Origin: Mesorhizobium opportunistum WSM2075
GTDB lineage: Bacteria; Pseudomonadota; Alphaproteobacteria; Rhizobiales; Rhizobiaceae
DNA length: 64,000 bases
Assembly (NCBI RefSeq): GCF_000176035.2
Contig: NC_015675.1
Span: 6,266,001 to 6,330,000 of the forward strand
Direction: 5' to 3'
Part shown: positions 33,864-43,358 of the stretch, one piece after another
Layout: each line of letters opens with the position of its first letter
Numbering within the stretch: the first letter of the stretch is position 1
The notes under the pieces: model-generated
The model's database searches: none
Told to the model about the DNA's origin: nothing
Seen by the model: the letters and a program-made list of their open reading frames with translations, nothing else
Translations under genes and position numbers: made by a program

Positions 33864-34801
33864 CTCCATATCATTGGGAATCGAGCCACGGCAATTTTGG
33901 TGACGACCTCAATCTCTGGCTATGGGACTTTCTGTTGCCTGGATTCCGGGAGGTGCGCCAACAAACAATGCTCGTGGGCGTCGGCACTGTCCTGAATTCG
34001 GGCCTGCTTCCACGCGGTGTGCACAAGCTGGTTGTGGGAAGCGGCTGGGGCTACGGCACACCGCCCGACATCAGCAACAGCCGGGAATGGGATCTCCGCT
34101 GTGTGCGAGGTCCGAAAACAGCCGAACGGCTCGGGCTTGCTGTCGAACGGGGCATCGTTGATCCGGCCGTCATGGTTGCTGAGATGCCGGAATTCCAGCA
34201 ACTGCCGAAACGATACAAGAAGACCTTCATTCCACACTGGGAATCCGCCGAACACGGCATGTGGCAAGCCGTCTGCGAGATGGCCGGACTCACGTATCTG
34301 GACCCACGCGGTGACGCAAAGGCGGTCATCCGCGATATTGCGCAATCGGAGCTAATCATCGCGGAATCCATGCACGGCGCGATTATCGCCGATGCCTTTC
34401 GGGTCCCTTGGATCGCGGTAGCCACATCGGCCTCCATCAATGACTTCAAATGGAACGACTGGGCAATGAGTGTCGGCGCGACCTACAAGCCCCACGTGAT
34501 ACCCGTGTCCTCGCGGGGGGAAGCGTCGGCGAAAGGCAAGCCCTTTTGGGGTGTCACACCAAACGGCAGCCTCCCGAAGCCAGTGTTGGTTGGCCCAACC
34601 CCAGGGCGACGCCCCACGCGCCCGGAGAGGCCCCAGTCCTTGCTGCGGTCGATGGTCAAAAAATTCTTGGCCGCACCCTCGGCAGCAGGTCTGTTCAAAG
34701 CGAGCCGCCGGGAACCGCAGCTTAGTCCCGATGGCTCGCTAGACGGCTTGAAGAGTCGCTTGGGTGAGGTTCTGAACGGAATCCGCAAAGACTATCTTTA
34801 A
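33860..34801 (+). CDS. Polysaccharide pyruvyltransferase family protein (1)
   Basis: Enzymes of this family (ExoV, CsaB) add ketal-linked pyruvate to sugars of exopolysaccharide or wall polymers. The 313-residue protein has the N-terminal NFGDDLNLWLWDFLLP, VVGSGWGYGTPPD, LRCVRGPKTAERLG, and the family's ESMHGAIIADAFRVPWIAV near residue 175. The Arg/Pro-rich last 80 residues are variable. The start overlaps the glycosyltransferase gene. A second, divergent family member lies 1.8 kb downstream. Confidence 0.85.
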   Translation: MTPYHWESSHGNFGDDLNLWLWDFLLPGFREVRQQTMLVGVGTVLNSGLLPRGVHKLVVGSGWGYGTPPDISNSREWDLRCVRGPKTAERLGLAVERGIVDPAVMVAEMPEFQQLPKRYKKTFIPHWESAEHGMWQAVCEMAGLTYLDPRGDAKAVIRDIAQSELIIAESMHGAIIADAFRVPWIAVATSASINDFKWNDWAMSVGATYKPHVIPVSSRGEASAKGKPFWGVTPNGSLPKPVLVGPTPGRRPTRPERPQSLLRSMVKKFLAAPSAAGLFKASRREPQLSPDGSLDGLKSRLGEVLNGIRKDYL

Positions 34802-35108
34802 GCAACGGGACGCTCGAGCAAATGTTGAAAATCAGCGTGGGGTGGTGCTCGCGGCCAGACGAGGTCGCGCGATTGAACGGACACGCGATGACAAGTCCGC
34901 GAGCAGTGACTCGGGCCGAAAATTCCGAAATGCGTGGTGAAACAGCGAGAAGTGCGTTGGCGTCCCCGCACGTCACTGCATTGTGGCGCGAGGAAGCTTT
35001 GATCGTATCCACGTCGAGACAGGCGCGGTGCCGGGCAGTTGCGCATAGAGGACACCGATAGAATGGGGCTGCAGCCGAGAGTTCTGGATTTGCCAGTTGG
35101 GCTCAGTC
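34802..35108. other. No recognisable gene
   Basis: About 300 bases between the pyruvyltransferase and the flippase genes. A plus-strand frame (34822-35061) is not convincing. The gap interrupts an otherwise tight cluster and may carry its own promoter. Confidence 0.3.
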
Positions 35109-36590
35109 ATGAGTATCGCTGACCGCCTGGTAGCGGGAAGTCTCTGGGTCACTCTCTCAAGAATAATCGTCAACGGGCTCTCAATGCTGGGCACCATTGT
35201 CCTGGCCAGGTATCTTTTGCCTTCGGACTTTGGCGTGGTGGCGCTTGCGACGACATTGTTGGCCGTGGTGACCTCAATCACCGATCTTTCACTGAGTGAA
35301 GCGCTTATCCGTCATGAAGACCCCAGGGAATCCCATTTCAGCGCCGCATGGACCTTGGGTGCGACGCGAGGCCTCATACTGTGCATCTTCTTCGCCGCGT
35401 TCGCCTATCCCGCGTCCCTCATCTATAACGAGCCGCGCCTGTTCGGCGTCTTGCTCGCTTTGAGCCTCAGTCTTGCCATGAGCGGACTGGTGAACCCGCG
35501 AAAAATCATTCTTCAGCGCGAACTGATCTTCAGGCAAGAGTTCGTGTTGAGCGTTGCCCAGAGAGTGGCCGGTTTCGTAGCCGCGATCGGCGTTGTGATC
35601 ATCTACCAGAGTTACTGGGCGCTTGTGGTCGGCACTTTGGTGATGCAGGCGACAAATGTTGTGACGTCCTACCTCGTCATGCCGTTCCGTCCGCGCGTAA
35701 CTTTCTCCCACATGCGAGAGTTTTTTTCGTTTTCGGCCTGGATTACTGCCGGACAGATCGTGAATACGCTCAACTGGCGTTTCGACTACCTGCTCATAGG
35801 AAAGCTGTTAGACAGGTCCGCCATTGGCTATTATTCGCTGGGTGGGCAGCTTGCGATGATGGCCACCCGTGAAGCCACTGCGCCACTGACAGCAACCATC
35901 TATCCGGCGTTCGCCAATGTGCGCCATGATGCTCAGCGTCTGGCGGCGGCCTATTCGCGAACGCAGGCCCTGCTGACAGCGGCTGCCCTGCCCGCCGGCA
36001 TAGGGATGGCTGTGATAGCAGATCCCCTGGTGAGACTGGTGCTCGGCGAAAAATGGCTTCCCGCTATTTTCATCATCCAGGCGCTCGCCTCAGTTTACGC
36101 CCTGCAAACATTGGGTTCTCTCAACCAGCCCCTTGGCATGGCGCTGGGGCAGACCCGGACCCTGTTCGTGCGTGATACACAGATGCTTCTTGTCCGCATA
36201 CCGGTGATTTCGATCGGTTTGGTGTGCTGGGGGCTACCGGGGCTGATATTCAGCCGGGTGCTCACCGGTCTGTTCAGCGCTGTCGTCAACATGGTGGTGG
36301 TGGAGCGGCTCATCAATGTCTCGGTCAGGGCGCAGTTGTTGGCGAATTTCAGGGCGCTCGCCAGCTCGGCCGTTCTGGCCGCAGGTGTAACGCTCGCCGA
36401 TCATTACATCAGCGTTCAGACCACGCAGACCGGCTTGGTTCTCCAACTCGCCGTCCTCATCTGCCTCGGCGGAACTCTCTATTGCGGTTTCAGTCTCTTT
36501 CTCTGGATCGTTATGGGCCGTCCGGATGGGCCAGAAACCGAAGTGAGAAAGCTCGCTTTCAAGGCGCTGTCCAAAGTCAGCCACGCGTGA
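35109..36590 (+). CDS. Wzx-type lipopolysaccharide/exopolysaccharide flippase
   Basis: A 493-residue integral membrane protein of the oligosaccharide flippase (PST/MOP) family that would turn lipid-linked repeat units across the inner membrane. It begins MSIADRLVAGSLWVTLSRII. The N-terminal LARYLLPSDFGVVALATTLL is typical of ExoT/WzxC proteins. About 12-14 hydrophobic segments run to VLICLGGTLYCGFSLFLWIV. The ATG at 35109 is preferred to one at 35097 because GSV precedes the usual start. It sits between two pyruvyltransferases, so it probably exports the same polymer. Confidence 0.88.
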   Translation: MSIADRLVAGSLWVTLSRIIVNGLSMLGTIVLARYLLPSDFGVVALATTLLAVVTSITDLSLSEALIRHEDPRESHFSAAWTLGATRGLILCIFFAAFAYPASLIYNEPRLFGVLLALSLSLAMSGLVNPRKIILQRELIFRQEFVLSVAQRVAGFVAAIGVVIIYQSYWALVVGTLVMQATNVVTSYLVMPFRPRVTFSHMREFFSFSAWITAGQIVNTLNWRFDYLLIGKLLDRSAIGYYSLGGQLAMMATREATAPLTATIYPAFANVRHDAQRLAAAYSRTQALLTAAALPAGIGMAVIADPLVRLVLGEKWLPAIFIIQALASVYALQTLGSLNQPLGMALGQTRTLFVRDTQMLLVRIPVISIGLVCWGLPGLIFSRVLTGLFSAVVNMVVVERLINVSVRAQLLANFRALASSAVLAAGVTLADHYISVQTTQTGLVLQLAVLICLGGTLYCGFSLFLWIVMGRPDGPETEVRKLAFKALSKVSHA

Positions 36591-36622
36591 TCTCCAGCTC
36601 GTCAATTCAAAAGAGAGGTACG

Positions 36623-37639
36623 ATGCCAGGTGCTCAGGAACTAGAACTCATTGCTGCGCTGCAGGACATAACGCATGATTGCCTAAAGATGTTCGTCAGG
36701 CCCGATGAGCCGATAGCGATACTGGATTTTCCCGACATCAAGAACTGTGGCGACTCGGCAATATGGCTGGGGGAGATTGCCTATTTGAAGGATCGTTACG
36801 CAAAGCGGCCTTCCTATGTCTGCACGACGGACGATTTTTCCCATGATGAACTCAAGGGGATGGCTCCGAGTGGGCCGATATTTATCCATGGGGGCGGCAA
36901 TTTCGGCGACTTATGGGTATCTCACCAGGACTTCCGGGAACATATAATGGAGTTGTTTCCCGACCGGCAGATCGTCCAGTTTCCGCAATCGATCCATTAC
37001 AGCTCTCCGGAACGGCTTGAGCAAAGCAGACGCGCCATTGGCCGACATAAGAACTTCGTGCTGCTGGTGCGCGACGAGGAATCCCTTCTGTTCGCCCAGG
37101 AAAAGTTCGATTGCCAAGTGCATCTCTGCCCCGACATGGCTTTTTGCATCGGCAGCGTGCAGCCTGATGCGCCCCGCTTCCCGGTGCTCGCGATGCTTCG
37201 CCAGGACAAGGAGCAGGTCGGAGCGGTCGATTTCTCTGCCTACCCCCATATCCCAAGGGAGGACTGGATCACCGAGCGCCACTCGAGGGTGCGCGTTGCA
37301 AAAGCGCTCGGTGCGGCATCTGCTTTGCTGCACCTCAGCCCCTCAGAAGTGCGGTTGCGCAAACTGAATGCCGCGGCCAACAACCGCTTTCGACGCGGCA
37401 TCCGGCAGATTTCCCGTGGCAAGGCCATCCTTACGGATCGCCTGCATGTGCACATCTGTTCGATTCTCATAGCGCGCCCCCACGCGGTGCTGGACAACAA
37501 CTACGGAAAAATTCGCCGGTTCATGAACGCTTTTTCGGGGGGTACCGATCTATCCTACAAGGCAATGTCGATCGACGACGGCATTAGATGGGCAAGAGAA
37601 CAGGCGGTTGGCACAGTCAACGACTGGAGACTGTCATGA
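36623..37639 (+). CDS. Polysaccharide pyruvyltransferase family protein (2)
   Basis: A 338-residue protein starting MPGAQELELIAALQDITHDC with ribosome binding site AGAGAGG. It shows ILDFPDIKNCGDSAIWLGEI, IFIHGGGNFGDLW, FPQSIHYSSPERLEQSRR, LLVRDEESLLFAQ, and the C-terminal LTDRLHVHICSILIARPHAV that marks the ExoV-like group. It differs strongly from the first copy, so the two may act on different sugars. The next gene starts within its stop (ATGA). Confidence 0.87.
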   Translation: MPGAQELELIAALQDITHDCLKMFVRPDEPIAILDFPDIKNCGDSAIWLGEIAYLKDRYAKRPSYVCTTDDFSHDELKGMAPSGPIFIHGGGNFGDLWVSHQDFREHIMELFPDRQIVQFPQSIHYSSPERLEQSRRAIGRHKNFVLLVRDEESLLFAQEKFDCQVHLCPDMAFCIGSVQPDAPRFPVLAMLRQDKEQVGAVDFSAYPHIPREDWITERHSRVRVAKALGAASALLHLSPSEVRLRKLNAAANNRFRRGIRQISRGKAILTDRLHVHICSILIARPHAVLDNNYGKIRRFMNAFSGGTDLSYKAMSIDDGIRWAREQAVGTVNDWRLS

Positions 37640-38445
37640 CTGCCGTAACGTTCATTGTGCCTGTCAGGCATCAGGATAACGCGCGTGATTGGGGCCTCCT
37701 GAAGAGGAACCTCGCCCAAACCGTCACATCCATTGCCAATCAAACCAACCCCGATTGGCGAGGCATAGTGGTTGCGAATGAAGGGGCCGATCTTCCTGTC
37801 ATGCCCGATAAGTTCTCGGTGGTCTGGGTGAGCTTTCCACCGAACGATATTCATGAGCGAGGCGATGCGACTGAGAACGACTTTCTGGATTCATTCCGCG
37901 CCGACAAAGGCCGCCGTGTTCTTGCCGGCATGCTCAATGCCGCTGGCAGCCGCTTCTTCATGATCGTTGACGACGACGATTTGGTAAGCTCTCGTATCGT
38001 GCAGTATGCTTCTAAGCATCCGAACGAAAACGGCTGGAGGATTGACAAGGGGTATCTCTGGGACGATGGCGGCAATGTTCTGCTCTGTCGTGACCAGTTC
38101 AGTCACTATTGCGGAACATCGCTGATCATTCGTTCGGATCTGTACGGGCTGCCGGCAAAAATCGAAGATGCCCCCATCGAATGGATCAAAGATACGCTTG
38201 GCAGCCACGTCCGTATAGCACCAGTTCTGGCCAAGCGCGGAACTCCCTTGAATTGCTTACCGTTCCGGGGTGCTGTGTACCGTGTTGCAAACAAGGGGTC
38301 GCACAGTAAGACTCCGAGCCTCATGCAGATGTATTTCGTAAGCAGAAGCGCTCTGCAGCGTCCCTTCCGTGTCGCGAGGAATCTCGCCGGGTTGCGTCTG
38401 TTGTCAGCTCGCCACAGGAAAGAGTTCTTCGGACGACCAGAATAG
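37636..38445 (+). CDS. Glycosyltransferase family 2-like protein
   Basis: A 269-residue GT-A enzyme starting at ATG 37636, inside the stop of the preceding gene. Features are VTFIVPVRHQDNARDWGLLK, WRGIVVANEG, the metal-binding FFMIVDDDDLVSSRIVQY, and CGTSLIIRSDLYGLP. It resembles galactosyltransferase-like proteins found next to ExoV homologues. It closes the five-gene exopolysaccharide cluster. No polymerase (Wzy) is visible here. Confidence 0.82.
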   Translation: MTAVTFIVPVRHQDNARDWGLLKRNLAQTVTSIANQTNPDWRGIVVANEGADLPVMPDKFSVVWVSFPPNDIHERGDATENDFLDSFRADKGRRVLAGMLNAAGSRFFMIVDDDDLVSSRIVQYASKHPNENGWRIDKGYLWDDGGNVLLCRDQFSHYCGTSLIIRSDLYGLPAKIEDAPIEWIKDTLGSHVRIAPVLAKRGTPLNCLPFRGAVYRVANKGSHSKTPSLMQMYFVSRSALQRPFRVARNLAGLRLLSARHRKEFFGRPE

Positions 38446-39083
38446 ACGGGCGGCTGCAAAGTTGTAGCAGGGCTTGAGCAATATTGGCGTTTGCGGCTGC
38501 GCTCTACGGCCTTGACGCGCGAGTTCGACACGCCTGATTGATTGCCTGGCCTGAATTGCATAGCCCTTTGTCAGCCCAGGTAAGGGAATCGACTCACTGT
38601 CGGTCAGGGGCAATTCAGGAGGATCTTGGCCATGAGCGGCCATTAGGCGGGGACCATATTCTCCAGCTTCTGACATCCGCAAATGAGGGTATCGCATTGG
38701 CGGTCGAGGGCCGAAGGTCTCTCGGTGGCACCGGCTGCGCCTAAGGAAAACCATACCCAGCAGCCAGGCCGAAGCGCTCTGTCAGTTGGCCTGGTTTTTG
38801 CGCTTGAACCGTCCAAGCCGACGGGCGCTTTGCATCTACGGTGTGGATGAAAACCATGCATAGAATCAGTTTTGTCGATCGTACCCGAACCGACATAAGC
38901 GACAGCACCTGCGGTGCATCGGCCCGTATCGCTGCTTCAATCGCTGAGGCACGAAACGTCCGAGTCGGGCAACCGCACGCCCGGGAGTCTGAGGCGGCAT
39001 CGAAGAGTTCAACCAATCGGCGTCGGCGCTCAAGGACGCCGCGACCTGATCAGACATTCGAGAGCGCCGTCCTTTGCGAAAAG
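38446..39083. other. Decayed or non-coding DNA
   Basis: About 640 bases without a convincing gene. Frames upstream of the dehydrogenase remnant are Arg/Thr/Ser-rich and lack ribosome binding sites. Confidence 0.4.
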
Positions 39084-39589
39084 ATGGAGAAGCCGTTGAA
39101 GCTTGCCGGTAAAACCGTTGTCGTAACCGGTGTCTGCTCCGGGGTCGGCGCCGAAGTCGCCCGTCTCGCCCGGTGCGAAGGCGCGCGTCTTATTGGAGTC
39201 GATCTGGAGGATCCCGTCGTGATGCTGGACGCGTTCTTTCGCATCGATCAGGGTTCTCCCGAAGAAATTGACGCAGCGCTTACCCAGTTCCCCGAACGCG
39301 TCGACGGCCTCGTCAATGCCGCAGGCGTCTCGGGCACGCTGGATCGGGACATTGTCGCACGCGTGAATTATCTCGGGATACGTCATCTGTCACATGCACT
39401 TGCCTGCCCAATGCCCGAGGCCTCTTCGATCGTGAATTTCGCCTGCCTGCATGACCCTGAATGGCCCAAGCGGGTTGATCTGCATAAGGAACTTGCCGCT
39501 ACTCAGAGCTTTACGGATGGACTGGCTTGGCCGGCCGCCAACCCGGTGCCGCAGGAACCTGCTATCGCTATTTCAGGCGCCAGCATTGA
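39084..39589 (+). pseudogene. Truncated short-chain dehydrogenase (coniferyl-alcohol dehydrogenase-like)
   Basis: The frame starts MEKPLKLAGKTVVVTGVCSG with the Rossmann NAD motif (TGxxxGxG-like GVCSGVGAEVARLA). It continues with LVNAAGVSGTL and VARVNYLGIRHLS, but the active-site YxxxK region is lost. At about 39555 the reading shifts: the expected PVPQE-CYRYF appears only in another frame, which then stops at 39589. The original frame runs on to 39677 with an unrelated hydrophobic tail. A broken enzyme gene. Confidence 0.7.
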
Positions 39590-39757
39590 CTGGATACAAC
39601 TTGCTGGCGGCCTGATCTTCGCCGCGCTCATGGCATACGCCGCCAGCGAATACCGCCGCCGGGTCATCGCGACCTGACGGCAACTCCATTCGACTTGACG
39701 ATCGCGAAACGGATGCGATGGCGGACAATTCACAAACGAGCACAAGGAAATCCTTAC

Positions 39758-40321
39758 ATGAGATCCTCACCGAAAGAGACCGCCACCGCGGCCATCCCGA
39801 TTCATCGAGTGCATCCCCCGTCTTTCTGGAAGGGGATGATCCTTGCTGCGACCGTGATCGTCCTCGTACCGAGTAGTCAGGTTTCGGCTAAGGGCAAGGG
39901 ACAAACCGTTCACCACATAGATCAGGCAGCCTCAGTTGGTTGGGAGAGAAAGAAGATGGAAGAACTTCCGGCGGGAACAAAGTTCAACCACGCTAACAGG
40001 GATGGGGTGTGGGGCGGTCGGGGGCAAAGCGGGCACACGGGCGACGCAATTTGGATGACCTCAGAAAACGATGTAAACACGGCGCGCGGCTATGCAGGTA
40101 GTTCTGGAAAGTACTTTGTTGTCGAGGCGAAAGAGCCCCTCAAATTAGCGGTCATGGACGAGCAGGGTAATCAAGTGTTCCCCGATGAACTAGGCGCATG
40201 GGCTCCCTTGGCGCAGAGATACGGCTTGGATGGAGTGAAGACGGAATATGGAAGCTCGTACGAGGTGATTTTATTTCACAGAAGCAAGATTGCACCTGTG
40301 GAAGAACGTGGTTTCGATTAG
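39758..40321 (+). CDS. Unknown exported protein (187 residues)
   Basis: An N-terminal basic stretch is followed by a hydrophobic segment (MILAATVIVLVPSSQVSA) that looks like a signal peptide or anchor. The mature part has GTKFNHANRDGVWGGRGQSG, DVNTARGYAGSSGKYFVVEA and LAQRYGLDGVKTEYGSSYEV. No family recognised. The Gly/Trp-rich middle and compact end could be an enzyme or effector domain, but I cannot support a function. Flanked by decayed DNA on both sides, which makes its intact frame notable. Confidence 0.6.
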   Translation: MRSSPKETATAAIPIHRVHPPSFWKGMILAATVIVLVPSSQVSAKGKGQTVHHIDQAASVGWERKKMEELPAGTKFNHANRDGVWGGRGQSGHTGDAIWMTSENDVNTARGYAGSSGKYFVVEAKEPLKLAVMDEQGNQVFPDELGAWAPLAQRYGLDGVKTEYGSSYEVILFHRSKIAPVEERGFD

Positions 40322-40398
40322 CACAGACGCCAGCGCACGACGCCATCGAGATAGGTGCCGTCCTCGTTGAGGGGGATGAAGTTTGCGAGTTCGGTCAT
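40318..40398 (-). CDS. 26-residue peptide frame
   Basis: MTELANFIPLNEDGTYLDGV then VRWRLC. AGGACAC lies before the ATG. Its end overlaps the exported-protein gene by four bases on the opposite strand. It could be the intact N terminus of a lost gene or a true small protein. Confidence 0.35.
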   Translation of the reverse strand: MTELANFIPLNEDGTYLDGVVRWRLC

Positions 40399-40879
40399 GG
40401 TCTGTGTCCTGAGTGTGTGTTTCCCGACGGGAAAGCCCTTTCGGGCGAAGCCTCCCCGGTCTTTCCGGAGGGATGGCGAGAGCCCGCCCCACGGCGGCGG
40501 GCGGGACTGTCAAGTGGCGTGGTGCGGAAGGTGGGGGACCTTCTCGGTCCGCTCGCGGACTGGGGCGGAAAATTTCCACCTTCACGGGCCGCTTGACCGG
40601 CCCGGCCGGCGATGCCCCCTCGTCGTCATCACGCAGTGGCGCGCTGCATCGCTTCACGTAGGTATCAAAGCCGTAAGGCTGATTCCTTGAGTAGCTCCGT
40701 TGGAAAGCGCGCGGGCGGTGATTGAGGTCAGCTTCCTGTTGCGCACCGCTCCCTTGCTGGAGCCGCCAGCCTTCGCCGCAATATGGACCATACCCGACCG
40801 TCGATAGAGGCCTCATGCGAGCTTCTGAAACGCCTTTGGCCAACGGCAGCGCGATGACGCCTTCAAGTGTGGGAAGATC
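40399..40879. other. GC-rich non-coding stretch
   Basis: About 480 bases with several short GC hairpins (GCCC-TTTC-GGGC near 40437) but no convincing gene. It resembles the spacers around ardC and parB in composition. Confidence 0.4.
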
Positions 40880-41515
40880 TTAAGCGTATGCCGGCAGGCC
40901 GAGAACCGGCTGCCATAATACAGGTCCGTTCAAACGTCCCCTCCAGCGGATGCGCATGAGGCTAGCGTGCGAAACCTCGAGAAAGCCGGCGACCGCCTCC
41001 GTGTTGCCCACCGCCTTGGGATGCCCGATGCGCGCCAACGGCCAGGTTGCAAGACGCAGGATCCGTTCCATGCGCGTATCGGTCACTGTCACGATCCGAG
41101 TGAGTTCGTTCGACAAGCCGAATTCGATCATGCCCGCGAATAGCTCGTAGGTTGCTTGGGCCAGCCCTCCAGCCTTGGGCGTTGATGCAGGGAGATCGAG
41201 TGCGAAACGACTGCTCTCCCAAATGCGGGCACTCGCTGGCGCCGCGGTCTCGCCAAGCAGCATCGGAAACGTGTCGCGCAACATTGTCGGTCCCGTCGTC
41301 GGCAACAAACGGACGCAACCGCGAATGCGCCAGTCGGATCCTTTGAGAAGGAGATAGACGGGCCTCAGCCCGTCATATGCGTCTGTTTCCAGTTCCTCTT
41401 CGGTCTGAACATCCCAATCCAGCCTTTCCTTGAAAACGCGATGCCTCAGTCCGTACATTTCTTTGAGCTCGCTCGAAAACTCATCGTAGAGCTCAGGTGT
41501 GATTAGCTGCATCAT
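40880..41515 (-). CDS. traI: Acyl-homoserine lactone synthase
   Basis: A LuxI/TraI enzyme of 211 residues that makes the AHL signal from S-adenosylmethionine and acyl-ACP. The N-terminal core LRHRVFKERLDWDVQ, the conserved DAYDGLRPVYLL, and GCVRLLPTTGPTMLRDTFP are all present. EFGLSNELTRIVTVTDTRME follows in the C-terminal half. A lux-type box lies 61-78 bases upstream. With traR just upstream it forms the density switch which in Mesorhizobium ICEs controls excision and transfer. Confidence 0.93.
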   Translation of the reverse strand: MMQLITPELYDEFSSELKEMYGLRHRVFKERLDWDVQTEEELETDAYDGLRPVYLLLKGSDWRIRGCVRLLPTTGPTMLRDTFPMLLGETAAPASARIWESSRFALDLPASTPKAGGLAQATYELFAGMIEFGLSNELTRIVTVTDTRMERILRLATWPLARIGHPKAVGNTEAVAGFLEVSHASLMRIRWRGRLNGPVLWQPVLGLPAYA

Positions 41516-41575
41516 TTGTCGCCTCCGTGCAGGATGTGTTCCCGCCATCGAAGAGCAAAGCCGACAATCATGCAG

Positions 41576-41593
41576 CCTGTAGACCTTTACAGG
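41576..41593. promoter_or_regulatory. tra box (lux-type) upstream of traI
   Basis: CCTGTAGACCTTTACAGG, an 18-bp inverted repeat with perfect 6-bp arms, between the traR stop and the traI start. Size and position fit a TraR binding site that makes traI self-inducing. Confidence 0.7.
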
Positions 41594-41609
41594 TATCCGA
41601 AGAAAGGAA

Positions 41610-42335
41610 TCAGGATCTCGAATGTCGGGAAGAAGCCAGCCGTGCTACGGCTTGGTTGATGGTTCGCACGCCAAGTTTTGCCTTGGCGTTTTCCAGATGG
41701 AAGGTCACGGTGCGTTTCGACACGCTGAGAATCTGGCTGATATCCCAAGCCGACTTTCCATCCGCCGCCCATTTCAAGCATTCGAATTCTCGCGGGGTCA
41801 GGATTACGCCATCGACCACGCAATCTTCGGCGAGCCTGCGCCGGGCAAATATATGAAAGCTGATCGCGACCAGCTGCAATGCTTGTTCGTACCGTGACAG
41901 TGACCGCAAGAGAGGCGGACGGGACTGGTCGGAAGCCAAGGTCAGCGCAGCAAAGCGGCCGCGATGGTCGTGCATCGACATGGTCAACCCGCAACGAATG
42001 CCAAATCGAGCTGCTTCTTCCAGAATTCGTTGCTGTGCAGCCGGGAGATGTTGCCGAGCTAAATCCACACCCCAATCAAAGGTGTCCCAGCCTTGAAGCC
42101 CGCGCAGGATCACCGGATCATGCCTGTGGTAGCGCAATTGCATATAGCGCGATGTCCAGGATGGGGGATAATTCGAAATCAAGCGCGGCTTCCGGCCGGA
42201 AGCTGACGGGCAACTGAAATAGGCGAAGAGCGGAAAGTCTAACGCGGCTGCGGCAGACGCCATTGTCTCACACAGATCGACAGCATCGACGCTTTCGGAG
42301 AGTTGCTCGAGGAAATTTTCAAACACGCGATGCAT
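41610..42335 (-). CDS. traR: LuxR-family quorum-sensing activator
   Basis: A 241-residue TraR/LuxR-type regulator. The N-terminal autoinducer domain keeps the ligand-pocket pattern (PPSWTSRYMQLRYHRHDPVI, then FDWG). The C-terminal HTH reads LTPREFECLKWAADGKSAWD ISQILSVSKRTVTFHLENAK. The last helix ends NQAVARLASSRHSRS. It lies directly upstream of traI in the same direction, with a lux-type box between. It should bind the AHL made by TraI and activate traI and, through further factors, rdfS. Confidence 0.92.
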   Translation of the reverse strand: MHRVFENFLEQLSESVDAVDLCETMASAAAALDFPLFAYFSCPSASGRKPRLISNYPPSWTSRYMQLRYHRHDPVILRGLQGWDTFDWGVDLARQHLPAAQQRILEEAARFGIRCGLTMSMHDHRGRFAALTLASDQSRPPLLRSLSRYEQALQLVAISFHIFARRRLAEDCVVDGVILTPREFECLKWAADGKSAWDISQILSVSKRTVTFHLENAKAKLGVRTINQAVARLASSRHSRS

Positions 42336-42494
42336 CTGCGCTTTGCATAAACCTCCGTGCCGTTGCTCGGCGCAGACCTTCGCCTAAATGATTGGCGATC
42401 CATTCGACGTTTGCGAGCTGGTCGGCTTAATCGCGGGCATTGCTCTGCTACTGGTCAATGAGCCTGTTGTGCGGCGATGCAGCGCCGCGAGCCT

Positions 42495-43358
42495 CTAATT
42501 TGTTGCACCAATTGGTGACATTCCTATGTTGTCGATAAGCCGTATGTCGCCTAGCCATGCCGCGACAAGCAAGCGTGCCGGTTGGTCAAGGCTCGTCAGC
42601 GGTTGCAGATCTGCCTCGCGGCGAAGTTCCAGGTACTCGACTTCGCGATAGCCGGCAGCCAGGATTGCCGCGCGCGCTTCCGCAAGAGTGGGAAGGACAG
42701 GAGCGCCGCGCGCAAGCCGATCGGCCACCCCCAGCAAGAGCGCTGCCAATTTTGGGGCAATGGCCCGCTGTGCTGGCGAGAGCCGAAGATTGCGCGAGGA
42801 CAGTGCAAGACCGTCGGCTTCGCGGATTGTCGGACAGGCCAGGATGGTGATTGGAATGTCCAGGTCGCGGACCATGCGCCTGACCAGCTGAAGCTGCTGA
42901 AAGTCCTTTTCGCCAAAACAGGCCAAGTCAGCGCCGGTCTGCAGGAAGAGCTTGGCAACGACCGTCGCCACGCCGTCGAAATGGCCAGGCCGAAAGCTGC
43001 CGCACAGGCCCTCGCTGATGCCGGACACCGAAATGCTCGTGGCGAAACCTGGCGGATACACCTCTTCTGCATCCGGCAGATAGAGCAAATGCACGCCCAG
43101 CGGCGCCAGCTTTGCAGCATCTTGGTTTTCCGTGCGAGGATAGGCATCAAGGTCGGTGGCACTGTTGAATTGCTTGGGGTTGACGAATAGCGTCACGACT
43201 ACCCGATCGGCCTTCTGAAGCGCGGCACGCACGAGACTGAGATGACCTTCATGCAAGGCCCCCATGGTCGGTACAAGGGCGACCTTGGCGCCTGAGCGAC
43301 GCCATCGCGCGGTAACAGCGCGGAGCTCGGCAGTGCTTCGAACGATCGGCACGCTCAT
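42495..43358 (-). CDS. panC: Pantothenate synthetase
   Basis: PanC joins pantoate and beta-alanine with ATP to make pantothenate. The 287-residue protein has [62 protein letters not shown] and [14 protein letters not shown], all family signatures. The ATG at 43358 overlaps the panB stop (ATGA). The panB-panC pair on symbiosis islands supplements the chromosomal pathway. Confidence 0.95.
   Translation of the reverse strand: MSVPIVRSTAELRAVTARWRRSGAKVALVPTMGALHEGHLSLVRAALQKADRVVVTLFVNPKQFNSATDLDAYPRTENQDAAKLAPLGVHLLYLPDAEEVYPPGFATSISVSGISEGLCGSFRPGHFDGVATVVAKLFLQTGADLACFGEKDFQQLQLVRRMVRDLDIPITILACPTIREADGLALSSRNLRLSPAQRAIAPKLAALLLGVADRLARGAPVLPTLAEARAAILAAGYREVEYLELRREADLQPLTSLDQPARLLVAAWLGDIRLIDNIGMSPIGATN

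Noticed and set aside
38725..38741. Sigma-54 promoter (GTGGCAC-N7-GC)
   Set aside because: Matches only the GG/GC core, no NifA site seen nearby, and the gene downstream is a remnant.
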